A DNA stretch of 64,000 nucleotides from Azoarcus_F sp036734105 (GCA_036734105.1 DAIMZH010000001.1:85246-149245), one strand, 5' to 3'. Positions 8,869-18,278 are shown, counted from the first letter of the stretch. Program-made: numbers and translations. The notes: generated by a model not told the origin, from the letters alone.

Positions 8869-9807
8869 ATGGACGCTATTCCACTGTTTTTCGTTCTGGG
8901 CTTTCTTGCACGCCTCGCCCGGTCAGACCTCAAGATACCGGGGCAGTTTTATGAGGCCTTGTCCATCTACTTGCTGCTGGCTATCGGATTGAAAGGGGGC
9001 ATGGAGTTGGCTCGCCAGGACGCCTTGGCGATCCTGCCACAGGCTATCGGCGTCATTGCGCTAGGCGCTCTGATCCCTCTGATTGCCTTCCCGCTGCTAT
9101 TTAAGATCGGACGACTCGACCGTGTAAACGCCGCCTCAATCGCTGGCCATTATGGTTCGGTCAGCGTGGTCACATTTGCGGTCGGCGTTGACTACCTGAT
9201 TGCCCGGGGTATCAGTTACGAGGCCTATATGCCCTTGTTTCTGGTGTTGCTCGAAATGCCTGGCATCGCGGTCGGCATTCTGCTGGCCAAGATGGGTAGC
9301 GACTTGCGCAAGGTGCGCTGGGGTGTGCTGAGTCATGAAATCGTCTTTGGCAAAAGCATGGTATTGCTTGCCGGCGGCCTGCTCATCGGCTGGATCGCTG
9401 GCCCCCAGGGGCTGGAACCACTAGAACCGCTGTTTTTCGACCTGTTCAAGGGCGTGCTTTGCCTGTTCCTGCTCGAAATGGGGCTTGTTGCCGCGAGCCA
9501 GGCTTCCGCGCTGCGTAGTAGTGGGGTCTTTCTGGTCGGCTTCGCCATCGGAATGCCAGTTTTATCGGCGCTGATCGGTACGGGATTCGGTCTGTTGCTG
9601 GGTTTGTCGCCAGGCGGCACACTGCTGTTGGCGACATTGGCCGCCAGCGCGTCCTATATTGCAGCCCCCGCCGCGATGCGTATCGCTGTGCCCGAAGCCA
9701 ATCCGGGTTTGTCAATCACCGCCGCGCTGGTCATCACCTTCCCATTCAACATCCTTCTCGGCATTCCGCTCTACGACATGATAGTCAGGTTCGCATATGG
9801 AAACTAA
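8869..9807 (+). CDS. sbtA: SbtA-family sodium-dependent bicarbonate transporter
   Basis: This 312-residue inner-membrane protein has about ten hydrophobic helices and matches the SbtA (DUF897) family of Na+/bicarbonate symporters. Recognisable landmarks are the start (DAIPLFFVLGFLARLARSDL), LKGGMELA, IAGHYGSVSVVTFAVG and ATLAASASYIAAPAAMR; the two inverted halves are typical of the fold. It is shorter than cyanobacterial SbtA (about 370), mostly in the central cytoplasmic loop, as in many proteobacterial members. The 3' end overlaps the next gene, a PII-like regulator, by 11 bases, so the two are translationally coupled. The substrate is inferred from the family. Confidence 0.88.
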   Translation: MDAIPLFFVLGFLARLARSDLKIPGQFYEALSIYLLLAIGLKGGMELARQDALAILPQAIGVIALGALIPLIAFPLLFKIGRLDRVNAASIAGHYGSVSVVTFAVGVDYLIARGISYEAYMPLFLVLLEMPGIAVGILLAKMGSDLRKVRWGVLSHEIVFGKSMVLLAGGLLIGWIAGPQGLEPLEPLFFDLFKGVLCLFLLEMGLVAASQASALRSSGVFLVGFAIGMPVLSALIGTGFGLLLGLSPGGTLLLATLAASASYIAAPAAMRIAVPEANPGLSITAALVITFPFNILLGIPLYDMIVRFAYGN

Positions 9808-10126
9808 AACGCCCCACCCCCAAGCCTGCAAGTTGCTTGTCATCATCACCGAAGCAGCCATTGAGAAGACGCTTGCAAACGACCTGATGCGACTTGGCGC
9901 GCACGGCTACACGGTGACCGAAGTACGAGGTCAGGGTCGCCATGGCGCACGTCAGGCTCTGTGGGGGGCAGACAACAGCATACGCATGGAAGTGCTATGC
10001 GACGAGTCAACCGCCCTCAACATAATGGGGCATATCGAGGTCAATTTTTTCCGTCATTACGCCATGGTGACTTATGTTGCCGACGTCGGCGTGCTGAGAC
10101 CGGAAAAGTTCAGTCACCACGCTTGA
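9797..10126 (+). CDS. PII-like signalling protein, SbtB-type
   Basis: This 109-residue protein has the ferredoxin-like PII fold: a first strand KLLVIITEAAIEKTLANDL, then a short T-loop-equivalent with RGQGRHGARQALWG, and a second repeat ending HYAMVTYVADVGVLR. SbtB proteins are trimers that bind adenine nucleotides (cAMP, AMP, ADP, ATP) and gate the bicarbonate carrier SbtA. The gene begins inside the last codons of sbtA (11-base overlap), which strongly supports the partnership. It lacks the redox CGPxGC C-terminus found in some cyanobacterial SbtB proteins. The function as an SbtA regulator is inferred. Confidence 0.85.
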   Translation: METKTPHPQACKLLVIITEAAIEKTLANDLMRLGAHGYTVTEVRGQGRHGARQALWGADNSIRMEVLCDESTALNIMGHIEVNFFRHYAMVTYVADVGVLRPEKFSHHA

Positions 10127-10149
10127 GCGTGTGCCGGGCTTGAGGCGCC

Positions 10150-11547
10150 TCAGATAAAACGACGTAGTCGCCTCAAGGTCCGGTCACGGCCCAAAACCTC
10201 CAGCACCGCGTCAATTGAAGGTGTCTGAGTCACACCGAGCAACGAAACTCTAAGCGGAATGGCCACCTGCGGCATCTTCACGCCAAGTGCTGCCATGGTC
10301 TGTTTGATGGCTTGACTCAACGCGGCTTGATTCCAATCGGCGTCTTGCAGACGTGCTTCGAGGTCCGACAATGCGGCACGAGCCGCGTCGGTCAGATGCT
10401 TGTCAATCAAGTCCTGAGACGCTGTGGGGTCGGCAATGAAAAGCTCGGCTGAGTCTGCCAGCTCGTTGAGGTTGCCAACGCGATCCTTGTACAAAGCAAC
10501 GACACGCGACAGTTGCGGACCAAGCTCAGGGTTAACACCCCGACTCGCCAAACGGTTTGCAAGGTCGGCGGCGAGGAGTTGGTCATCGGCGTGACGGATG
10601 TAGTGCGCGTTCAGCCAGTTAAGTTTTTCGGTGTTGAACTGAGCAGCCGACGGCGTGATGTGGTCCAGGTCAAACCACTCGACAAACTGCTGGCGGCTGA
10701 AGATCTCCTCATCACCGTGACTCCAGCCCAGGCGCGCCAGATAGTTGATGACCGCCTCGGGCAGATAGCCATCCTCGTGAAACTGCATCACGCTCACTGC
10801 CCCGTGTCGTTTTGACAGCTTGGTGCCGTCATCCCCCAAAATCATCGACAGATGTGCAAACACCGGCGGCGTGGCCCCGAGCGCACGCATGATGTTGATC
10901 TGACGTGGTGTGTTGTTAACATGGTCGTCACCACGAATAACATGCGTTATCTTCATGTCAATATCATCTACCACAACACAGAAGTTGTAAGTCGGCGTGC
11001 CATCGCCGCGTGCGACGATCAAGTCATCCAGTTCCGAGTTGGCAAACTCAATGCGACCTTTCACTTGGTCGTTCCACGCCACGCTGCCATCAACCGGGTT
11101 GCGAAAACGGACTACTGGCAAAATACCCTCAGGCTTTGCCGGCAACACTTTGCCTGGCTCAGGACGCCAACGCCCGTCGTAACGAGGCTTCTCACCGCGG
11201 GCTCTTTGGGCCTCCCGCATTTCATCGAGTTCGGCCGGGCTGGCGTAGCAGTAATAGGCACTACCCGCCGCGAGCATGTCGGCGATCACCACCTTGTAGC
11301 GCTCCATGCGCTGCATCTGATAAAAAGGCCCCTCGTCGGCATCAAGCCCCAGCCAGGTCATGCCATCCAGAATGGCCCGCACCGCTTCCGGTGTGGAGCG
11401 TTCGACATCGGTATCCTCTATACGCAGCACAAATGTGCCGCCGTGCCGACGGGCATAAGCCCAACTGAAAAGCGCGGTTCTAGCGCCCCCGATATGCAGA
11501 TAACCGGTTGGGCTGGGCGCGAAACGGGTGCGGACAGTCGTGGACAT
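10150..11547 (-). CDS. gltX: Glutamyl-tRNA synthetase
   Basis: This 465-residue class I synthetase charges tRNA-Glu. It shows the HIGH-type signature in RFAPSPTGYLHIGGART (residues about 7-23), the KMSKS equivalent TKLSKRHGAVS (about residue 237), and a C-terminal helical anticodon-binding domain. Length agrees with E. coli GltX (471). The frame stays open 84 codons upstream through the tRNA-Val gene, but the ATG beginning MSTTVRTRF is the family start. It lies downstream of tRNA-Val on the same strand, separated by a terminator. It faces sbtA/sbtB tail to tail with a 23-base gap. Confidence 0.97.
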   Translation of the reverse strand: MSTTVRTRFAPSPTGYLHIGGARTALFSWAYARRHGGTFVLRIEDTDVERSTPEAVRAILDGMTWLGLDADEGPFYQMQRMERYKVVIADMLAAGSAYYCYASPAELDEMREAQRARGEKPRYDGRWRPEPGKVLPAKPEGILPVVRFRNPVDGSVAWNDQVKGRIEFANSELDDLIVARGDGTPTYNFCVVVDDIDMKITHVIRGDDHVNNTPRQINIMRALGATPPVFAHLSMILGDDGTKLSKRHGAVSVMQFHEDGYLPEAVINYLARLGWSHGDEEIFSRQQFVEWFDLDHITPSAAQFNTEKLNWLNAHYIRHADDQLLAADLANRLASRGVNPELGPQLSRVVALYKDRVGNLNELADSAELFIADPTASQDLIDKHLTDAARAALSDLEARLQDADWNQAALSQAIKQTMAALGVKMPQVAIPLRVSLLGVTQTPSIDAVLEVLGRDRTLRRLRRFI

Positions 11548-11590
11548 CGGGTCTGACCTTTGAGCGAAGATTCTGGAAACCGGAAAAACA

Positions 11591-11618
11591 AAAAACCCCG
11601 GAGCGCAATGCTGCGGGG
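11591..11618 (-). terminator. Rho-independent terminator after tRNA-Val
   Basis: On the minus strand, CCCCG...CGGGG with an inner AGC/GCT pairing is followed by a T-run. It lies between the 3' end of tRNA-Val and the gltX start, so it should end the tRNA transcript, with read-through or a separate promoter needed for gltX. Confidence 0.75.
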
Positions 11619-11627
11619 CTTGATGTC

Positions 11628-11703
11628 TGGTGGGCGGTACTGGGATCGAACCAGTGACCCCTGCCGTGTGAAGGCAGTGCTCTACCGCTGAGCTAACCGC
11701 CCC
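11628..11703 (-). tRNA. tRNA-Val (anticodon CAC)
   Basis: The 76-base gene folds as a cloverleaf: 7-bp acceptor GGGCGGT/ACCGCCC, D-arm with AGCTCAGCGGTAGAGC, anticodon stem CTGCC/GGCAG with loop TTCACAC (anticodon CAC, reading GUG), and T-arm CTGGTTCGATCCCAG. The terminal CCA is encoded. A consensus promoter lies immediately upstream. Confidence 0.96.
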
Positions 11704-11718
11704 TGTAGAAAGAGGCGA

Positions 11719-11748
11719 ATTATATGGAGGTCGGCTCGAAGCTGTCAA
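11719..11748 (-). promoter_or_regulatory. Sigma-70 promoter of tRNA-Val
   Basis: On the minus strand a perfect TTGACA (11743-11748) and a perfect TATAAT (11719-11724) are separated by 18 bases. The -10 box ends 15 bases before the tRNA 5' end, so the leader would be only a few bases. Confidence 0.85.
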
Positions 11749-12085
11749 GATTTTTGCCATTTTTGGCCCAACTGGCGGACGGTAGATGTCTTTCGGCATC
11801 TTTTCACCGATAAAACCTGTGTTTCAGCCGGAAAGCGCCTTGCAGCAAGACCTTCGCTGTCGCCTGTTTGGATCGTTCATGAACTCGACTGCAGATATGC
11901 CTTACCATGAGATGTGTTAAAAAAATCAATGAACTCCAGTGATCATGTGGTCCGTGTTTTCAGATGTCACACAATGAAGTAGCATGTTCCGGATCCTGTC
12001 GAAATTGCACGCACGTTCACGCATTGCGAAACCGGGTTGGCCAGCACACAAACCGTCATAACAATCCAGAAGAGTCACAACAGAA
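11749..12085. other. Intergenic region between tRNA-Val and the c-di-GMP enzyme gene
   Basis: About 340 bases without a supported gene. It is more AT-rich than its surroundings around 11900-11970 and must hold the promoter of the plus-strand c-di-GMP gene, but no convincing -35/-10 pair, repeat or RNA could be singled out. Confidence 0.4.
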
Positions 12086-15000
12086 ATGGCAAAACTTCAG
12101 CGCAGACGCCTCACCTGGCCTGAAGGGTCTGGCCTGAAACCATGGAGCATCTGGGCACGGCTCACCTTTTTTGCTGTGTGCCTGCTCCTGCCAATCTCTT
12201 TCAGCCTCGCTGACTCCCGGCTTGTACTCACCCCCGAGGAGCGCGCGTTCCTCAACCGCGACACGCCCTTCATCTTCGTCAGTCAAACCAACTACCCGCC
12301 CTTTGAGTTCGTCGACAGCTCAGGCGAACGGCAAGGCATCATGGTCGAACTGGCACGCTGGCTTGCAACCGAAGTCGGTTTTCATGCGGTATTCACCGAC
12401 ACCACCTTCAAGCAGGCCCAGGAGAACATCCTTGACGGCAAAGCCGACGTTCTGACCAGCCTGTTTTACAGTGAAGCAAGAGACCAGCGCTTTGACTTTA
12501 CGAGCATCGTGTTTGACGTACCGGCGTCGATCTTCGTCAAGGTTGATCGACCGGATATCGTGCTACTGGAGCATCTCAACGACAAACGCATTGCCATGCA
12601 ACGTGGTGACTATGCAGCCGACTTCCTCCAAACCAAAGGAATCAGCTATACACCGATACTCGTGGATGACTTTGCCTCAGCCGCCAACGCCGTCATATCC
12701 GGCAATGCCGATCTGCTGATTGGCGATGAGCAAATCGTGCTCTTCCATCTCTATCGCAACAATCTTCATCCCTTTCTCAAGATTAGCGGCGAACCCCTTT
12801 ATGTCGGAAAAAACGCGATGGCAGTCAAAGAAGGCGAACACCTTCTGCAATCGGTGCTCCACAAGGGAATTGCACACGCCAGACACACTGGCACACTAGA
12901 CCGGCTGACCAACAAGTGGATCGGCACTGCACTGCCCTCCCCCACACCAAAGTGGAAACTGCTATGGCCTTATGCCCTGTTCAGCCTCGCGCTGTTGCTG
13001 ATTGCCTTCATCTGGAACCACTATCTCAGGCTGGCGGTGCTGAAACGCACCGCCGCCCTGACTGACAGCGAACGTCGCTTGCGCGACATTCTCGAGGGCA
13101 CACAGGCGGGCACCTGGGAACTCGACCTCATCAGCAAGAAGATTTCGATCAACGAATTCTGGGCAGAGATGCTCGGTTACACGCTGGACGAACTCGCCCC
13201 ATTCGATGAAACCAGACGCCAGTCCTTGATTCACCCCGAAGACCTCCCCGGCGCAAACCGGCAACTCAGGGATCACCTGTTCGGGCTGTCGGAGCATTAT
13301 TCGTGCGAAATACGCATGAAGCACAAAAATGGACATTGGGTCTGGATTCTGGAGCGCGCTCAGGTTACCAGCTTCTCCAAGAACGGCGACCCACAGAAAG
13401 TGTCGGGCACGCACCTTGACATCAGCATCAGCAAGCAACACGAAGAAGAGCTTCAGGTCACAGCAAGCGTGTTCAAGGCAGCTCGCGAAGGCATTACCAT
13501 CACCAGCCCGGACGGTACAATCATCGCGGTTAATGACGCCTTCACTCGCATCACCGGCTATTCGCGTGCCGAAGCCATCGGCCAGAACCCGCGAATACTC
13601 AAATCCCACCGCCAGGATGGCACTTTTTATGCAGATTTCTGGAAAAAACTGCTCGAATCCGGCAGTTGGGCAGGCGAGCTGTGGAATCAACGAAAAAACG
13701 GCGACGTATATCCTTCCATGCTCACCGTCACCTCCGTCAGAAACGCGCAGGCAAAGCCCACGCACTTTGTCGGTGTGTTCTCCGACATCAGCCATCAAAA
13801 GAACTACGAAACACGGCTTGAGCAGATGGCCTATTACGACGAGCTCACCGGCCTGCCCAATCGGTCTTTGCTGGTTGACAGGCTTAAGCAGGCGTTGACC
13901 CGGGCACGGCGCCACGGTGGCTGCGTGATTGTGGCCTACATAGACCTCGACGGCTTCAAAGAGATCAACGACACTCACGGCCACGAAGCCGGCGATCAGG
14001 TACTCACAGAAACCGCCGCCCGACTGGTCAGCACCATGCGTGAAGAGGATACCGTCGCCCGATTTGGAGGTGACGAGTTTGTCATCGTACTGTCCGAACG
14101 CAGCGACGCCAGCCAATTGCCACTGATCATGTCACGACTCATAGCCCGGATCTGCGAACCTATCCTGCTGGAGGACGAGAGCACGGTTCAAGTTTCGGCC
14201 AGTATCGGGATCGTGCAGCAACCACCCGATGGGGAACTCGAAGCCGATCTGTTGATTCGGCAAGCCGATCAGGCCATGTACCAAGCCAAACAGGCCGGAC
14301 GCAATCGCTATCACCTGTTTGACGCGGAACACGAACTTGCTGTCGCTGGCCAGCACAAGCTGATCGAACGAATACGCGAAGGCTTGCAAGGCAACGAGTT
14401 TGCTCTGCACTATCAGCCCAAGGTCAATATGCGTTCTGGAGAGATCATCGGTGTCGAGGCTCTTGCCCGGTGGCACCACCCGGAATCGGGTCTGCTGCCA
14501 CCGGCTGCTTTCCTGCCTGTCATGCAGGGACACTTTGTGGCTGTCGAATTTGGTCGCTGGGTTCTCAACTCGGCAGCGCGTCAAGCAGCACAATGGCGAC
14601 GCGCTGGCCGCCACATCGGCGTCAGCGTCAACATAGATGCCATTCACCTGCAGCAACCAGACTTTGTCAGCGAGCTCGAAAAACTCCTCGCACAATACCC
14701 AGAGATTCAGGACGACGGCCTCGAAATCGAGATACTCGAAACCAGTGCGCTTGAAGATGTCGATCGCGCGGTGGCCGTCATCGAGTCCTGCAAGCGAATC
14801 GGCATTGCAGTCGCGCTGGATGATTTCGGCACCGGCTACTCCTCGCTCAGCTATCTCAGACGACTTCCATTCAGCACACTCAAGGTCGACAAGAGCTTTG
14901 TCCGCGACATGCTTGCCAACCCGGAAGACCTCGCCATTCTGGAAAGCATCCTGGGTTTGTCCGAGTCGTTCAGGCTACCAGTTGTCGCTGAGGGTGTCGA

Positions 15001-15487
15001 AACCAGTGAACACGGCACCACCCTGCTTGCCCTTGGTTGCGACCTTGCGCAGGGTTACGCCATTGCCCGCCCCATGCCCGCTGCCGAACTGAATGACTGG
15101 CTGGATTGCTGGCAACCGGATGCAGACTGGATCAACCAGGCGCGGTTGTCGCGTGACCAACTCGGTGGATTGCGCGCACTGGTCGACCTTCGAACCTGCT
15201 ACGCAAGCGCATCCCTGCCAGAGCGGTTTGACATGAGCTGCTCAAATTGCCGCTTCGCAAACTGGATCCAGAACCTTGACCAAACCGGACTCTCAGAGCA
15301 TGCTCAGAACGCGGCATCCGACATGATCCAGCAACAACACAAGTACGAAGCCTGCAGAGCTCATCTGATCGACTTGATCAGACAGGTATCACCAGAGCCG
15401 GAAATCGAAGCGGCACGCAGTGACCTCGATCACGCCTACCGCAAGCAACTCGAAGCAGTACGCAATAGGGTTGGACTGAATGGCTGA
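12086..15487 (+). CDS. SBP-PAS-PAS-GGDEF-EAL c-di-GMP enzyme with a C-terminal zinc-binding-like domain
   Basis: This 1133-residue membrane protein should make and/or degrade cyclic di-GMP in response to a periplasmic solute. After a signal/anchor segment (about residues 25-42), a family-3 solute-binding domain (about 45-270) faces the periplasm, followed by a transmembrane helix (about 290-310) and two PAS domains (about 330-440 and 455-570). GGDEF (about 575-745) keeps the canonical FGGDEFV motif. EAL (about 755-1005) keeps GVEALARW, DDFGTGYSSL, KVDKSF and VAEGVET, so both catalytic sites look intact. The last ~110 residues carry CSNCRFANWI and later histidines, resembling the zinc-binding CZB domain. 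Which activity dominates is unknown. Genes around it do not suggest an operon. Confidence 0.93.
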   Translation: MAKLQRRRLTWPEGSGLKPWSIWARLTFFAVCLLLPISFSLADSRLVLTPEERAFLNRDTPFIFVSQTNYPPFEFVDSSGERQGIMVELARWLATEVGFHAVFTDTTFKQAQENILDGKADVLTSLFYSEARDQRFDFTSIVFDVPASIFVKVDRPDIVLLEHLNDKRIAMQRGDYAADFLQTKGISYTPILVDDFASAANAVISGNADLLIGDEQIVLFHLYRNNLHPFLKISGEPLYVGKNAMAVKEGEHLLQSVLHKGIAHARHTGTLDRLTNKWIGTALPSPTPKWKLLWPYALFSLALLLIAFIWNHYLRLAVLKRTAALTDSERRLRDILEGTQAGTWELDLISKKISINEFWAEMLGYTLDELAPFDETRRQSLIHPEDLPGANRQLRDHLFGLSEHYSCEIRMKHKNGHWVWILERAQVTSFSKNGDPQKVSGTHLDISISKQHEEELQVTASVFKAAREGITITSPDGTIIAVNDAFTRITGYSRAEAIGQNPRILKSHRQDGTFYADFWKKLLESGSWAGELWNQRKNGDVYPSMLTVTSVRNAQAKPTHFVGVFSDISHQKNYETRLEQMAYYDELTGLPNRSLLVDRLKQALTRARRHGGCVIVAYIDLDGFKEINDTHGHEAGDQVLTETAARLVSTMREEDTVARFGGDEFVIVLSERSDASQLPLIMSRLIARICEPILLEDESTVQVSASIGIVQQPPDGELEADLLIRQADQAMYQAKQAGRNRYHLFDAEHELAVAGQHKLIERIREGLQGNEFALHYQPKVNMRSGEIIGVEALARWHHPESGLLPPAAFLPVMQGHFVAVEFGRWVLNSAARQAAQWRRAGRHIGVSVNIDAIHLQQPDFVSELEKLLAQYPEIQDDGLEIEILETSALEDVDRAVAVIESCKRIGIAVALDDFGTGYSSLSYLRRLPFSTLKVDKSFVRDMLANPEDLAILESILGLSESFRLPVVAEGVETSEHGTTLLALGCDLAQGYAIARPMPAAELNDWLDCWQPDADWINQARLSRDQLGGLRALVDLRTCYASASLPERFDMSCSNCRFANWIQNLDQTGLSEHAQNAASDMIQQQHKYEACRAHLIDLIRQVSPEPEIEAARSDLDHAYRKQLEAVRNRVGLNG

Positions 15488-15768
15488 TCATTCCGACCAG
15501 CTAGGCCTTGGACCAGGAGGCTGCATGAAGTCGGCTGCAGTGGCGCAGGAGCGGGTCTATCAGTTCGGCAGATATCGATCGACCGTCTGATGTCACGACA
15601 TTCCATCCATGCTTGGCGTCTTAACAAGCCAAGAGAGCAGTGCCGCGAGTTGCTAGAGTCAGTTCAAAGCCCCGACACACTACCCGCGGTCATGCCGTCG
15701 TTAAGCCAAGTCACTTGGCGCCGCCTGCTTGGTTGATGGTTTTGACATTAATGGCAAAACTTGACTGA
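15488..15768. other. Gap between convergent genes, with a perfect inverted repeat
   Basis: No gene is supported in these 281 bases between two genes that end facing each other. GCCAAGTCACTTGGC at 15705-15719 is a perfect inverted repeat with a one-base centre, 50 bases past the ABC-F stop. It lacks a T-run, so it is not a clear terminator; it may be a protein-binding site or a weak bidirectional terminator. Confidence 0.3.
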
Positions 15769-17451
15769 CTATGCTGCACGCTTTTCCCGGGGCACAGCCG
15801 CAGCTTCGCGCGAGCGCCGCGCCTCATCAAGCAAATAGCGCTGGTAGTCGTCCAGGTCGCCGTCGAAAGGCTCGATGCCGCCATGCGCCACCAGCCAGAA
15901 CTCGTCGCACACCGCGCGCAGCAAAGCGCGATCATGGCTAACCAGCATCACCGTGCCTTCAAACTCGTTCAGCGCCACACTCAGCGCCTCGCGCGTGGAC
16001 AGGTCGAGGTGGTTGGTCGGCTCGTCTAGCAGCAACAGGTTGGGGCGCTGCCACACGATCATGCACAACACCAGACGCGCCTTCTCGCCACCGCTCATCG
16101 TGCCCACCGGCTGCTTGACCATGTCGCCGTTGAAGTTGAAGGTACCCAGAAAATTGCGCAAATCCTGCTCGCGTCCGCTGATCGCCCCGCCGCGCACACT
16201 CGCCATGGTTTCCTTGGCGAGCCGGATCATGTGCTCAAGCGGATTGTCCTCGGGGCGCAGCACATCAAGCTCCTGTTGCGCAAAATAACCAATGTTCAGC
16301 CCGCGCCCTTCGACTACCTCACCATTGATCGCATCCAGCGCATGCGCGATGGTCTTGACCAGCGTAGACTTTCCCTGCCCGTTGGCACCGAGTATGCCGA
16401 TACGCTGGCCGGCATATACCGAGCGGTTGATGTTGCGCACGATGACTGTGGGCTCCGTGCCGACGGGTGCGTCCGGCGCAGGCGCGTAGCCAAAGCTCAC
16501 GTTCTTCATCGACAGCATCGGGTTGGGCAGGTTGGCCGGTTCCTCGAACTCGAACGTGAACTCGGCGTCCGCGAGCACCGGCGCGATGCGCTCCATACGC
16601 TCCAGCGCCTTGACCCGGCTTTGCGCCTGCTTGGCCTTGCTGGCCTTGGCCTTGAAGCGATTGATGAACTTTTGCAGGTGCGCGATCTTATCCTGCTGCT
16701 TGGCCAGCGCCGACTGCTGCAGCGCCAGTTGCTCGGCGCGCATGTCCTCGAACGCGCTGTAATTGCCGCCGTAGCGCACCAGCCGGGCGTTGTCGATATG
16801 CACCGTCACCTGAGTCACCGCGTCGAGAAACTCGCGGTCGTGGCTGATCACGATGAGGGTGCCCGCGTAGCGCTTGAGCCACGCCTCCAGCCACACCAGC
16901 GCATCCAGGTCGAGGTGGTTGGTTGGCTCATCGAGCAGTAGCAGATCAGACGGGCACATCAACGCCCGCGCAAGTTGCAGGCGCATGCGCCAGCCGCCGG
17001 AGAAACTATTGACTGGGTTCGTGAGTTCTGCAGACTTGAAACCGAGCCCGAGAATCAGCGCCTGCGCACGTGCTTCTGCGTCGTGTGCGCCGGCATCGTG
17101 CAGCGCCATATAGGCGTGCGCCATGCGCATGCCGTCGTCGCTGGCCTCGGCGGCATCCACCTCCGCCTGCGCAGCCAGCAACAGCGTGTCGCCGTCGATG
17201 ACAAACTCTGTTGCGCTTTGCGCGGTCTCGGGCATGTCCTGGGCAACCTGCGCCATGCGCCACTGGCTCGGGATGGAATAATCACCCGCGTCCTCGTGCA
17301 GCGTGCCGTTGAGCAGCCCGAACAGCGTGGACTTTCCGGCACCGTTGCGGCCGACCAAGCCGACGTTCTCGCCGGTATTAAGCACCACCGACGTGTTGTC
17401 CAGCAGCACTTTGGCGCCGCGGCGCAGGGTGACATTCTTGAGGGTGATCAT
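15769..17451 (-). CDS. ABC-F family ATPase, YheS-like
   Basis: This 560-residue soluble protein has two ABC ATPase domains and no membrane segments. Each domain has a Walker A (GRNGAGKST near residue 36; GANGQGKST near residue 345), an ABC signature (FSGGWRMRLQLA; MSGGEKARLVL) and a Walker B followed by PTNHLDL. The linker between them (about 240-290) is rich in K, A and Q and forms the P-site tRNA interaction motif of ABC-F proteins, which act on the ribosome. The nearest named relative appears to be YheS, but the C-terminal extension is shorter than in E. coli YheS (637). A small acidic-protein gene lies 14 bases upstream in the same direction. Confidence 0.88.
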   Translation of the reverse strand: MITLKNVTLRRGAKVLLDNTSVVLNTGENVGLVGRNGAGKSTLFGLLNGTLHEDAGDYSIPSQWRMAQVAQDMPETAQSATEFVIDGDTLLLAAQAEVDAAEASDDGMRMAHAYMALHDAGAHDAEARAQALILGLGFKSAELTNPVNSFSGGWRMRLQLARALMCPSDLLLLDEPTNHLDLDALVWLEAWLKRYAGTLIVISHDREFLDAVTQVTVHIDNARLVRYGGNYSAFEDMRAEQLALQQSALAKQQDKIAHLQKFINRFKAKASKAKQAQSRVKALERMERIAPVLADAEFTFEFEEPANLPNPMLSMKNVSFGYAPAPDAPVGTEPTVIVRNINRSVYAGQRIGILGANGQGKSTLVKTIAHALDAINGEVVEGRGLNIGYFAQQELDVLRPEDNPLEHMIRLAKETMASVRGGAISGREQDLRNFLGTFNFNGDMVKQPVGTMSGGEKARLVLCMIVWQRPNLLLLDEPTNHLDLSTREALSVALNEFEGTVMLVSHDRALLRAVCDEFWLVAHGGIEPFDGDLDDYQRYLLDEARRSREAAAVPREKRAA

Positions 17452-17465
17452 GTCTAAAACGCTCT

Positions 17466-17663
17466 CTATTTGTACTTCTTGAAAACCGCTTTCGCGTCCA
17501 GGTGCGCGCGGTCAAGCGTGCGCAGGGACGGATCGTCATCGTGAATGCAGAAAAACTCGTCTTCCTGCGCCCGCATCACCATTGCAATCGCCACGTCGTC
17601 CTCGACATCGTACTTTTCGGTGATGAGGGTGGTAACTTCGTCCAGATATTCTTCATAAGTCAT
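17466..17663 (-). CDS. Small acidic protein of unknown function
   Basis: This 65-residue protein (start MTYEEYLDEVTTLITEKYDVEDD, end DAKAVFKKYK) is rich in D and E and predicted to be helical. I do not recognise a family. It is judged real because it starts with ATG, ends only 14 bases before the ABC-F start on the same strand, and its composition is protein-like rather than shadow-like. It may be a small partner or simply a co-transcribed gene of the YheS-like ATPase. Confidence 0.65.
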   Translation of the reverse strand: MTYEEYLDEVTTLITEKYDVEDDVAIAMVMRAQEDEFFCIHDDDPSLRTLDRAHLDAKAVFKKYK

Positions 17664-18278
17664 GGTCGTGGCTCCAACGCCGTTAACTATTCTGCCTTCG
17701 CTGTGTCGCCGCAGTTATCTATCACCAGATGAAAGCCGCGCTTGCAGGCTCGCCCGCATGCGCGCTTGCGCGAGCCGATCGCGGCTGCGCTCAGACACCC
17801 ACCAGTCGCCCTCGCACGGCTTGCATGAAAAAACATGCATTGCGGCCACTACGATGGTCGCCGATGGCGGTCGGGGAAAAACAATCGGGCCTGAACAGTG
17901 GTCTCTTGCGATCGAAAGAAGGAGAGAATCAGCGAGACTACCGGCAGAGGGTCGAACCCGACGGACGCCGCCGCCGGATTGCAATCAAGCTGCCGATTAT
18001 CGCCTATCCACGGAGTCGATGGCGTGTGCAGTGCAGCATTGTTACGACAATTTCGCTGATCCATTCGCTCGCGCAATACGAAAACGCACACCAACGCCCT
18101 GAATTGCCCTTCAAACCCTTACACTCTCCCCCTCGTGCGCGTTCGCGCCTGACAGCGGTTTGATGCCTCCCTCCCCCGCTCTGCCCCGCGTCAAGGTGAG
18201 CGTCGCGTCACCGACTCACCACACCTCTTGCCCCCTTGTGCCCCTCGGCGCATGTCATTCCGTCATTCAAAGGTTCCG
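17664..18278. other. Long intergenic region with no supported gene
   Basis: These 615 bases separate divergent transcription units. Several open frames cross it on both strands, but none has a convincing ribosome site or protein-like composition. The region should contain promoters for the small acidic protein/ABC-F unit and for the gene upstream of dbpA; no clear promoter hexamers, hairpins or RNA gene could be assigned. Confidence 0.4.

Noticed and set aside
10150..11799. gltX starting upstream through tRNA-Val
   Set aside because: The tRNA folds perfectly with promoter and terminator, and GltX homologues start at MSTTVRTRF.
12962..14116. A 384-codon minus-strand frame inside the c-di-GMP gene
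   Set aside because: The opposite strand encodes intact PAS and GGDEF motifs; the antisense translation has no family features.
15705..15719. Rho-independent terminator after the ABC-F gene
   Set aside because: The inverted repeat has a one-base centre and no T-run on either strand, so it is listed only as an unexplained repeat.
17664..18278. Several short open frames in the long gap
   Set aside because: None has a ribosome site, conserved motif or plausible composition, and frames on both strands overlap one another.
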